64,000 nt of DNA from Micromussa lordhowensis (taxonomy: Eukaryota > Cnidaria > Anthozoa > Scleractinia > Lobophylliidae): assembly GCA_964020085.1 (NCBI GenBank), contig OZ026606.1:1714060-1778059 (forward strand), written 5' to 3'. Position numbers and translations under genes: made by a program. Positions 44,820 through 55,523 of this stretch are shown piece after piece (positions within the stretch are counted from its first letter, which is position 1; the number at the start of each line of letters is the position of its first letter). The notes beneath the pieces are model-generated. The model saw only the letters and a list, made by a program, of their open reading frames with translations, made no database searches and had not been told where the DNA came from.

Positions 44820-47800
44820 GAATAACTGTTAAAAAATTGCACATTACTTGCACAAACCAGATGAAAAAACCCGTGAGTAAACTGGTCCGTGTCAAGTGGT
44901 GTTAATGTCAGCATGGACTGAAAAAAGAGAAAAATTTCATTACCCACAGATTAACGTATTTTTTCTTTGGCTTGTAGAAGTAAGAAAACGCAAGTGTACT
45001 GGGTACCGATGTGATAGAATTGCCTGAAATAAAGCATTGGATCCGAAATTTAGTAACACCCAGTTTTTCAGACCTCTTCATGTTAGAATTTTTCTTATGA
45101 TGAGATCAGATATTTATTTTGTTAGAATGCTGAGACGCATTTGCAAAGTGAAGACCGTATGATACCATTGCTATAAAGCCAGAACATATCCGTACTCTGA
45201 GCTGTTCCCCTCACCCGACCCCTCTGGATTTTCCAGTCTGATTTGGCGGATACTAAAAGTTTAAACATAGTTATGACAGCGCTCACTTCCCAGTAATGTG
45301 GCCGGGTTTGACTCTGGCCTATAGTGTCATCTTAAATTGTAGTTTGAATATCTTCCTCCATTATTCTGATCGCTTGATACTTATTGCCAAGTTCAGTTTC
45401 CAGGTTTCTTCTCTGTTCAACACAGTTTTTATCATTAAAAACAACAGCCAAAAAGAACTGAAGAAACCTAACCTAACAAGCTTCTATAACGATTCTTACC
45501 TGGACTTGACTTTTCTTTGACTGAAAGCAAAACAGTTGAGAGTAAAATATCAGGAGAAAATTTAACGCGCAACTTGCACAGTGTTCTTCAATTGAATGTG
45601 TCTACGTACGTTGAGTGACTATTGTGATGTTTTTAACACGACACGCGCGCGCTCGTTCTCGCGCAAGTGAAGACAAGTCGAGTTCTGGGTGAGTTCTCAG
45701 TTGGAAAACGAAATTTTTTTTTGTACTTTTCACTCTTTGTGTTACATATTCTTTAGTATTATTTTTCCTGTCTTTTACTATTTTGCCAAATGATGCATTT
45801 CTTAATTACGTTCGTGAATTGTTACAGCCCGTGCTACAGGTATAACGTTCCTGTCACTGATGCATCAGTCAATTAGGCCTCCTCCGGGTCGACCCCCAGG
45901 GGATTTTTTGAAAGCAGACTGGTAAATTGTTCCGGAGTACTGGCTCAAAAATGTTGTATTTTCTTCGTTTCTCGTCTTATTTTCATTAAAATCTTGGTGG
46001 AAGGCAAATACCCGACCCCCCCTCCCGGGTAATAAGCGGAAACCTTTTTCCTTTGCTTTTCCTTTTTTTCCAACAGCCATTTTTTAAAAGTAGAAATGGG
46101 TCGTAACCGGGTATCCAAAGTCGTTTTCGTGGAAACTTAACGCCACACAAATTAAGGTAAGAATTTGGATTACATTAGCTCAACGCTAACTGCACAGTCG
46201 AAGTGAAGGTGCGCGCGTTTTGAAATTAACCGTAATTTGATCAAAACCAAACAAATTTTGTCACAATTGTAACCTTGCAGTTTGAATTTCATGCTTCAAC
46301 CATTCGTTTCATACATACTGTATTGCAAAGTTCGTATTCAATATATCTTCTGTGTGTAAAGGCAACAGCAACAATCATAACAGCCTTGATCACAATGCAG
46401 TAACGTTTTGGATACATTAAAAATTTAACATGGCTCTTAGGCTTACAGGAACAAAAGAACTTGTTTATTCGTTCCTCAACCTTAATGCAATATTTTTGTT
46501 TTAGTTCTCTGAGCCTTGGCGCCATGTTTATTTTACTGATCAAATTGCGTATTCATTTTGGTTATAATCATGCACTCGTGATAAAGTTTTCAAGTGTGGA
46601 ATTTCGCTTGGCTAAAAATTTAGTTTTTATGTTTTCCCCGCAGGACGAAGAAACGAATTTTTCCGGTTCATCCTAAATGAGCTGTTCCTCTACACACATC
46701 ACGTAGGTATGTTGACGTTACTGGACTTGTTAATTTCTTCCTATCCTCTCACTGATCCAGATCGAAACTTGTTAGAATTTCCATGGGTTGAATAGATCTT
46801 GAACTTTTAATCGAGAAATCGGTCTCAGAGCTTACAAAAAGGAGTTGGTGACACTAAGCAAGGAGTTTCTTGACATATTAGGCATAGACTGGTTCTACAT
46901 CCGAATTACCGGCGCAAGGCGGATAAAAACTAGTTTGGAATTGGACTGTCTGCATGCACTGACATGTAGGTACAATACAGTAAAAACCGATTATTCGAAC
47001 CTCTTTAGTATTCAAAGCCTTTTTTTTTCTTGCTTTGAAAAAGGCCAGTGGATAGTTGCCATATTTTTTAACCAGTTTCTGTTCTCCCGGCTCCAGAGTA
47101 GGTCTAAGTAAGGGTATTAGAGTGTAGAGGACGTGTAAAAATAGGGTGCGAAAATGATACATTTTGGTCTGAAGGAATGATTGGTAAAGAGCACGGTCGC
47201 TTTGAATCGAGTCTTGTTTGCACTCCTTCATTGCTTTGGGTCTCGAAAGCTCGCTTACAGAATTATTCAATACATGTTGTTCTAGGTACAAACATTGAAA
47301 TAGTTGGGTAGGTTTCGACTAGGAAAAAGTCATTTTCCAAGTTGTAGGCGTGGAGCGATTTCACTCCATCACTCCTTCACTTCTTGTGAGACATTTGAAC
47401 ATTCCGTTGACCAGTGCATAAGGCTTTCATAGTCGCTTGCACCGTGTCAAGTTATTCGAGAGGTAGAAGGTGAAACGACTTTACGACAGTAAGGAAAAGA
47501 CTTATGGTTCTTCCCTGGCAATTCGATTGCAAGGGAAAGTCTTCATGGTTTTTCCTTCACTAACCTACTTGATACTAGCTGTGACTTAAAGCGCTACAAG
47601 GGCTAGCATATTGAGTTCGAAAGCAATTTCAGACGATTTTTTAAACGCAGCAAACGCTGCCTTTCTCTAAATGTTTTTTTGACATCAACGTATGCGCTTA
47701 AAAAAAGAGAATGAAAAGGAAAAAAAAAGTTTGTGCCATCTATGAAATTCAATCTTGCAAAGTCCCGCTCGTAAGGTAAACTTTCACTCCACTGCGCCAC

Positions 47801-49345
47801 TTGTACAAACCAACTGTTAAATGTGCAAATATTAATAATGTACGTATGTACTGAAACGCTGGGTAATTAGCACCGCAGGCTCAAGTGAGTTCCGGTCAAA
47901 GTCAATATAGCCGTGATTAATATTTTAAAACGAGATACGGACAGGAGAATTGAGGAGAGTTCCAACTATACTATACTGTACTATACTGTACTATAACTAT
48001 TTATTATTCGATTAACTTTGACTTTTCATTAACAGTACATGTACTCTAAATAGTGACAGGCAACTGATATTGACTGTTTTTTTTTTTTCAATTGTTATAT
48101 TTCAGGTTTGACGCTATTCTCCTCTCAGGTAGTGCAATGATGAGAGAGTTGTTGGTAATGTTAACATGGACTTCTATTCTAATACACGGTTCATGCTTGA
48201 AGGACATTTATTCAGAATAGATCTACCACTTACAGGTTAGATAATTTAAATCAAACGATGTCAAAGAAAGGTTGAAGATCACATTATTTTCAACTAGGGC
48301 ACATATAGCTCATCGCGACCACACGAATTTAGTCAAAAAGAAAAATTTACGAAGTGTTAACTTCTCGTCTTCTGAGTGTGCTAAGTGCTACGACTAACCT
48401 CTCACCATGTGGAAAAATGTTATTTCCCGAAACCGCGTTTATCGTCAAATTATTTGCCCTGAATGTTAAATTTTGAGGGCTTTAACGTGATTAGGCTACA
48501 AAGTATTTCGTTTCTCATTAGCTTGTATTCTACTTTCGTGAGGGCTTTCATTTTGGATTTCGTGAAAATTAAACAGGCCAAAATAGATCGATATTAGGGA
48601 GGTTTAACAAACTACGACAACAGCAACTTGAACTTCGGCAAACAAAAGGTTTAATGAACAGGACAATAGCTTTGCATGTCTTTTGTACTTCTTGGTAAAT
48701 TTCTGAGCTGTTCAATATGAAAAAGAAAGTGAAATGACTAAATTACGCGCGTTGTGCGTCGTCGTTGCTCAAACCTCCCGTTGCCTGTTTGCCATAGCTT
48801 TCTTTTTTGTCGGGGAAATCGTTGCTGGACTGTTTTCAGCTTTTCGTGAAATTTAAAGGGAAATAAAAGTATACAGTACGCATTACTATGTTCGTGCTCT
48901 GCAGTAACTCGCCAGGAGGTTTTTGAAGTTGTCAGTATTAGTTTAATTATACACTTCTTCATTCTACTCTATAGTATATATGCAGCTGTAGCGCACAGTT
49001 TTCGTGCGACGTTAATAAAATATAGTTTTATTGTTACTAGTTACTTGAAAGAACGTATTCGTAAGGTAAGGTTTTAGTGAAGTCGGTTTGTTTAGATATT
49101 GGTACCGTACGGACTTCAGTTGTGTACTGAGAGACACGCAAAACTTAGCGTTATTTTACTCTAATAGCGATCATTATAAAGACATTTATATTGAAGCTGT
49201 TTTGTTATGAAATGTTCTTTTATTGATCTTGTCAACTTAATCAGTATTACAGAATAAAGATATGTCAATGCTGTACACTGTCACTTCAGTTTATTTAATA
49301 TGAGAGAGCAAGAACGTCAAGAAGAAGGAAAAACCAAATGAAAAT
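44820..49345. other. Long spacer without supported gene
   Basis: I found no domain, no phase-consistent exon set and no RNA gene. Small direct repeats (ACTATACTGT near 47970-47995) occur. Several open frames of 60-140 codons lie here on both strands; none shows a recognisable motif. Confidence 0.35.
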
Positions 49346-49352
49346 TTCATGT

Positions 49353-49813
49353 CTTGAAAGGTAGGAAAAAATTGATGTGGGACACCGCCACCACCACTAA
49401 CTAGCATTTATTTTATAGTATATAGCAAGAGTTTGCAGTTCTCATCCTTGTGATACAGAAGCCTGTAATACGCATGCGTATTGGGTGAGTATTTCTTCCC
49501 TGTAAGTAGTAAGTTGTAACTGTAAATAAGCTTGAAGCTAAGTTACTTACAGTCACGACATACATCCGACTAAGGATACATGTCGTGACTGTAAGTAACT
49601 TAGCTTCAAGCTTATTTACAGTTACTACTTACAATACATCTAGCTTCTTACAGGGAGGACATACTCACCCAATACGCATGCGTATTAGAGGCTTCTGTAC
49701 CACAAGGATGAGAACTGCAAACTCTTGCTATATACTATAAAATAAATGCTAGTTAGTGGTGGTGGCGGGGAGGTGGCGGTGTTCCACATCAATTTTTTCC
49801 TTCCCTCCAAGAT
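49353..49813. repeat. 460-bp inverted repeat (hairpin)
   Basis: Arms of more than 200 bp with few mismatches. Outer: AGGAAAAAATTGATGTGG mirrored by CCACATCAATTTTTTCC. Middle: CTAGCATTTATTTTATAGTA mirrored by TACTATAAAATAAATGCTAG. Inner: GCTAAGTTACTTACAGTCAC mirrored by GTGACTGTAAGTAACTTAGC. The loop is about 18 bp around 49569. Partial copies of the right arm follow at 49979-50065 and 50100-50132. Confidence 0.9.
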
Positions 49814-49978
49814 TGAAAATTTTTTTCTTGGCAATTGCTCAAACTGGGCATTTTCATGGCATCTGAAAGAGAGAGAGAGCGCGAGTGAACTTTATTCATA
49901 CAAACGTTTCCCGCCAAAAGACTTAGAAAAATTTTACTCGGAAGTTTGATACCAAACGCGCACGCGTAAGTGCAAAGT

Positions 49979-50132
49979 TGTACCACAAGGATGGGAACTC
50001 CATAATCTTGCTATAAAGTATAAAATAAATGCTAGTTAGTGGTGGTTGTGGTTTTCCACATCAACGCCCAAGCGCATGTTCAAAGTTATTCTACGAGATC
50101 GGTATAAAATAAATGCTAGTCTGTGATGGCGG
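49979..50132 (+). repeat. Two partial copies of the hairpin arm
   Basis: GTACCACAAGGATGGGAACT through AAATAAATGCTAGTTAGTGG and TTTCCACATCAA repeat the outer right arm of the 49353-49813 hairpin; a second shorter copy starts TATAAAATAAATGCTAGT at about 50103. Confidence 0.75.
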
Positions 50133-50139
50133 ACTTCCT

Positions 50140-51120
50140 TTCTTCTCAGCTTTGATATATTTCTTTGGCCTTTACTCAAACCGGTCATTTCTAAGGTATC
50201 TGAAAGAAAGAATGCAAGAAAGAAAGAAACAGTTGATCAACAGCTTTTTCCGTGAACAATGATTAATATACAAAGACACAAACAGGAAATATTAGACGGG
50301 ACTGACTGCTTCCTCGCAAATCGATAGACTAGCTTCAAGTTTGATCACTGCGGAAATAATGTATAAAACGTTCTGGCCTCATGCCAAGCTGTCAAACTTC
50401 AGAATATGCAATCCTTATCGTAATCGTTATAAAAATACTTATAAACTCACGAACTACACAATGTTCAAAGCGTTAAACAAAAGAGCTCTTTGTTTCACGT
50501 CACTGATATCTTTGCTATACGGAAATTTGAAAACAATCAAATTCACAGTAAACAGGTCAATATGACTTACACGAGTTTTTCCATCGCGTTCACACAGAAT
50601 TCTACAATGTTCGTGATCCTTTCGAAAGCCATCTTTTAGAACTTAAAGCTGCTTCTTCATTTTACCTTGGAGAAAAAAAAATATACATAAATACTTTCCC
50701 CAATTAATCTGGGGGATATTAGAGCCTACAATTGATCTTCTTCCAACGTATCAAGCAGTCAGTGCAAAGCAACGCGCCGGTGCGCAGAACACAAGTTTTT
50801 TCCAAGCTAAAAATTATAATTGCTTACACACTTCGTAAAACATGGACCCATTTGACTTCCCACACTGTTTACAACTCGGTTTAAAAAAGTATAGGGGTGA
50901 TTTTAAAAGCACAAAAAAGATGCAAAATGGCGCTTTTAACCAGTGATAAACAATAATTTAATCTTTAACACAAAAGCGAGTTTGCTTACTGCAATAAAAA
51001 TCGAAACGTTTTAAAATGTACATAGTCAATACAAAATCGTTGCTGTTGCCTGAAAAATCAGCTGTTGCCTGAAACCTCAGATAACCATCAGCCTGGTAGC
51101 AATATAACGTAATTTTTCTC
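50140..51120. other. Spacer without recognised gene
   Basis: No domain-bearing frame or repeat seen. Confidence 0.35.
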
Positions 51121-51127
51121 CTTAATA

Positions 51128-51235
51128 ATCATTCAACGCCAGTTGGTACAATGGATAGGCGCGCGCCTCTCGTGCGAGAATTGAGAGGTGAAGGTCGCAG
51201 GTTCAAAGCTGAGCTCCGACTTCTTTTTCTTTTTC
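51128..51235 (+). mobile_element. tRNA-derived SINE head
   Basis: A box TGGTACAATGG and B box GGTTCAAAGC in tRNA spacing, followed by a TTCTTTTTCTTTTTCT run. The stem regions do not pair as a cloverleaf. Third distinct SINE type in the window. Confidence 0.6.
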
Positions 51236-51239
51236 TAAA

Positions 51240-52240
51240 AAAATGAATACATGGAGAAACCGTCCATACATTTGCATTTGTGTCCCACTGTGCGACTCTG
51301 AAGGCTTCACTTCGACCAAAGGTCAACTGTTTATCTTGCTAAAGTTCTATCAGAAGATAAAATAAGCCTTCAAATAATGTTACCCAGTTCGGTCTTTGAA
51401 AGTTTTCTGAATAGCTTTGTTTAAAACATACCCGACTTCTTTGCTTCAACACCCAGGCAATGAAAACAGTGTCACGTCCTTTAAACAGAATGGCCTCAGA
51501 GAATCGCCGCAGCGCCCAAGGAGATGATCGATCGACTGAGGAAAAGAAATAGAGAGCGGAATGCATGAGTGTACTCGTGAGGCAACAACAATCAAACTCC
51601 CAAAATCTACCGAAACCTGCCCGTTACTCTGTTTAAAATTTAGTTGTCACACCGCGCCGTACCAACCCCTACCCCCCCCCCCCAGTCAGAGAAGCTGGTA
51701 ACGGGTCGATATCATGGTGTTTTAACGCGCTGTGATTGGATAGGTTGATGTTATGTTATATAACAAGCGCACCGATTGGTTGGCGCAAGCAACGCAAACT
51801 ACTTCGAACTGTTTTCGCTATTGTCATTTCTCAGACCTTGCGAAACAATAAACAGCAGAGATTTGCCCCACTTAAAAATCAGGTTAAAAAACAAAACAAA
51901 ATCGAGGTCTGTTTAAACTGAAAGTCACGACTTAACAATGCAGCTAGCTAGGAAAAGAAACGCACAAACGCCACTTGAAAATGTACGCATTGCGGACCTA
52001 TATAAGGTTTTACTTCTCTCGCCAATTTTCCCCCATCATCGTAAGAATATTTCACACTATCCGTCGCCATATGGCGAGCGTGATCTGAGTAGATTATCAA
52101 ATGAGGCAAGGGACTAAGAGTAAAAGTCTAACTAAGAGAGGAGATGAGAAAATAAGATACGCGGAAGAAAGTCATAATAGAGTTACATATCCAGTGGTCC
52201 TCTTGTGAATACAATTTCCTCATTTTTGGTGAGTTAAAAG
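51240..52240. other. Spacer without recognised gene
   Basis: Includes a C-rich run at 51672-51683. No supported coding or RNA gene. Confidence 0.35.
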
Positions 52241-52246
52241 AAACTT

Positions 52247-52985
52247 AGCGCATGCAGACAGTCCAAGTTTTAATTCGTGCCGACAATTTGGATGTAGGTC
52301 CAGTCTATGCTTCACAGATCGAGAAACTCAGGAAGAGAATTTACAGGGTGGAACCAGCTCCCTTGTGGGCCAGTTCTTACACCCAATATCTCTTGTACAA
52401 AGCTTAAGATCCATTCAGCGCATGCAGACAGTCCAATTGTTCCTAAACAAGTTCTCGCTTTTGTGCCAGCAATTTAGATCTAGGACCAGTCTATGCTTCA
52501 CAGATCAAGAAACTCAGGAAGAGAATTTGCAGGGTGGAACCAGCTCCCTTGTGGGCCAGTTCTTACACCCAATATCTCTTGTACAAAGCTCAAGATCCAT
52601 TTAGCGCATGCAGACAGTCCAATTGTTCCTAAACATAATTCTTATCTTGTGCCGGCAATTTGGATGTAGGACCAGTCTATGCTTCACAGGTCAAGAAACT
52701 CAGGAAGAGAATTTACAGGGTGGAACCAGCTCCCTTGTGGGCCAGTTCTTACACCCAATATCTCTTGTACAAAGCTCAAGATCCATTCAGCGCATGCAGA
52801 CAGTCCAATTGTTCCTAATCATTTTTTTTTTCAATTTTGGATGTAGAACCAGTCTACACTTCAGATGTCAAGAAACGCAGGATGAGAATTTGTAACCAGC
52901 TCCTTTTTGTCAGTTCTTAGTCCCATTCAGACCGATCGTTCAAAAAGATCCAAGATCCATGGAATGCATATAGACAGTCCAAATG
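52247..52985 (+). repeat. Tandem array, 186-bp units (satellite-like)
   Basis: AGCGCATGCAGACAGTCC recurs at 52247, 52417, 52603 and 52789, with a diverged copy near 52952; spacings are 170, 186, 186 and 163. Each unit contains GAAACTCAGGAAGAGAATTT, GGAACCAGCTCCCTTGTGGG and CCAATATCTCTTGTACAAAG. Because 186 is 62 codons, open frames run through units and translate as repeats. This is treated as a consequence of unit length and not as coding. Confidence 0.9.
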
Positions 52986-53639
52986 AGAGGAGGAAATAAA
53001 GTAATGTTAACATACTTATGTGATGTGTGTAGAAGAACACATCCTTATCAGCTTATCCAGGATGATACAAAAATTGGATGTTTTCACCCTGAGGAGAGAA
53101 CACAGAAAACAATACGTTTAGCCGAATGGCATTCCAGTCTTGAAGACTTTGTCACAAGTGCATAATGACATCACAAATATATACAGCACAGTAATTTCGA
53201 TATCTCAAAATTCCAACATGGCGCCAAGGCTTAGAGAAGAAATCACATTGAATTCGAGGAAGGAATAAACAATATCTCTTGCTTTGGTCCCCTAAGGCTG
53301 AGAGCCTTGTTAGAATTTGAATGTATCGAAACTGGCCTATGAAATTGCTCTCGCATTAAAATCAAATAAAGAACTTAATAAAAAAAACTATGAATTACTT
53401 CACCATTAGTCGAAACGTTTCGCTCGTTGAAATATTCCACAGGAAATACAAAGTATAGTTGAAGAAAATATTCAAACTGTAAGTTTAGAATCGGTAGAAA
53501 ACTTGGTTTGTTTTTTATTACAGTTTGATGAAACTTGTTTCAAAAGGCGTGCACTTTCCCTCCGATGAGACTTTCCTGAAGATCTTACATTCAAATCAAA
53601 GTGACAGCGATCTCATACTTTGTTGCACGCCATTGTTCT

Positions 53640-53805
53640 TTATAGAATCTCAGGTGGAGAATAGCACTGTGAGAGTCAAGTGTCTTGCCCAAGAACACAA
53701 CACAATGGTCCCGGCCAGAGCTCGATTAGTCTCCGTTTTTTGGGGGGAGCGTTGCGTGACATCCCAAAAAACGGCTGCGGAGGAGACTAGAGCTCGATCG
53801 ACGAA
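53640..53805. mobile_element. SINE-like interspersed repeat, copy 3, interrupted by a small palindrome
   Basis: The family core CACTGTGAGAGTCAAGTGTC and TTGCCCAAGAACACAACACA is followed at 53718 by a hairpin whose arms are AGTCTCCGTTTTTTGG and CCAAAAAACGGCTGCGGAGG. GAGCTCGAT stands on both sides of the hairpin (about 53714 and 53790) and is probably the duplicated target site. Confidence 0.6.
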
Positions 53806-53997
53806 CCAGGACCATTCTATATGTAATGTAATTATTATGTAATGTCACTGTAATTTAATCTAATTTAATCTAAACTAGTAATAGTTCTCACAACATCTGC
53901 CCCCGCCTTGGATATCACGTTTATTATGTAATGAATTGTACAGCTTTTTTTAGAAAATATGTTTATTTTCATGCTTCCAGACTATTAAATTAACTGA

Positions 53998-54140
53998 ACT
54001 AAAGGATGCCGCAAAACATTCATGTGCAATAATAAGACTGTATTATTTAGTTATTATGAAAATGTCTCGGTTCATGTATTGTAGCATGGCGCAAAAAAAT
54101 TTCATGTGCAATAAAAAAACTGTATTATTTAGCTGTTGTT
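53998..54140 (+). repeat. Direct repeat, about 79 bp, two copies
   Basis: CATGTGCAATAATAAGACTG plus TATTATTTAG at 54021 is repeated as CATGTGCAATAAAAAAACTG plus TATTATTTAG at 54100, preceded in both by GCAAAA.ATT. Local duplication. Confidence 0.75.
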
Positions 54141-54144
54141 GCTG

Positions 54145-55060
54145 TTGTACCCGAAACGCCAGACGTCATCTGCATGATGTGTACAACTCACTGACGGTGA
54201 GCCTTCGAAAAGCGCCAGCGAGTGGGAGAAGGTTGACTAATAAATGTGTTATTTATTTTGTTTATTTAATAACTTTACTCCAAATAATATTATTAACACA
54301 ACTACTTAAAAGAAGAGTTGACGCTATTGACTTTCCGTAACGCTATTCAGATTCCGGACTTTTTTTACGGGGACTGGCATCAGGAAAATCTAGAGATCGC
54401 AATTAGCCGATTACAAACTAAACTCTAATGCGCATTTTGTGAGATTAAGCAAACACGTATAACCACAAAAATTAGTTGTTAATGTTATGTATATGATCAG
54501 GCCAAATCGAATTGCATTCGTAATGATACCGGAAGTGTAACCCTTGCATTTCCGTTTACGAAGTAATAGTTTATCGATTTTCAGCACTTCAGTACACAAT
54601 ACAGTGCAAATTAAATTTATTTCACGAGAAACTAATACATTTTGTAACAACTGTAACGATTATGCATTCTTACGACAATGCAATACTGTGAATGTAACTT
54701 AGTTTATTTATTACTCTCATTTTATGTTCCCTTTTGCGTCGGGGCCGTTCTATTATCCGTAAAGTTCTTATTGCTTAGGTACAAAAAAAAAAATGAATGC
54801 AGCGTCTGCTGTCGTAGGGATCTCCTGAAGATTCTTTCTGCTAATGCCTCTATTTGCTGTACATGGCTTCTGACTTCCTCTGCACCCTCGTCCTTGTGAC
54901 AGCAGACACCGCATCCGGTATGACCCTTTTGATCGGTAAATAACTGTCAAGTACGTGATCTGTTCGTTAATCAAATTGCTTCCGTCTTTGTTGTAGTCTT
55001 AGAATTCGATCACACGATAAGAAAAGCTAATGGGATATCTCAACGGGCATCCGTGGCGAG
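54145..55060. other. Spacer without recognised gene
   Basis: No domain-bearing exon was seen on either strand. This is the region 3' of the Toll-like receptor gene. Confidence 0.35.
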
Positions 55061-55063
55061 TTA

Positions 55064-55264
55064 TAAGAACCACAAATTCGAGTTATCGGGGTAAATTTTA
55101 ATCAATCAATGGGAAGCGAAGTTTAGTTCGAGTTAGCGAGGAATTCGAGTTATCTGAGTTCGAGTTAACCGAGTAAAAATGACTGAAAAGTGGAGTCAAA
55201 TCCAAGGGAAATGGGAATTAGTTTGAGTTAGCGGGGGAGTTCGAGTTACCGTGGTTCTACTGTA
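55064..55264. mobile_element. Truncated Tc1/pogo-like element, second copy
   Basis: The right end, in complement, reads TACAGTAGAACCACGGTAAC and the interior is made of CGAGTTA-type repeats as in 38143-38420. No matching left end is visible. It lies about 260 bp beyond the 3' end of the Toll-like receptor ORF. Confidence 0.6.
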
Positions 55265-55523
55265 GTCCAATTCTTGATAGGCAAATGCGGCCACATGTCC
55301 GGTGCAACTCTAAAACAAGTGACACGAGGCAGCCCAGGGTCTTTGATTAAAAGTGACTTTAGCTTCAGAAAAATATAAATCACAAGCAATTCTTTACTTC
55401 CGTCTCTAGTTCGTAGAATGCCTAATTTCTGTGCCGCTACTTCCTACTTCAATTTCGCTTTATCTCGGTGGACCATCAAAGGAAGCTATACTCGTAGATT
55501 TGAAAAGACTCTGTTATTCAGTG

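Noticed and set aside
52365..52895. Open frames of 79 and 95 codons
   Set aside because: They translate the 186-bp satellite unit; unit length, not selection, explains the open frame.
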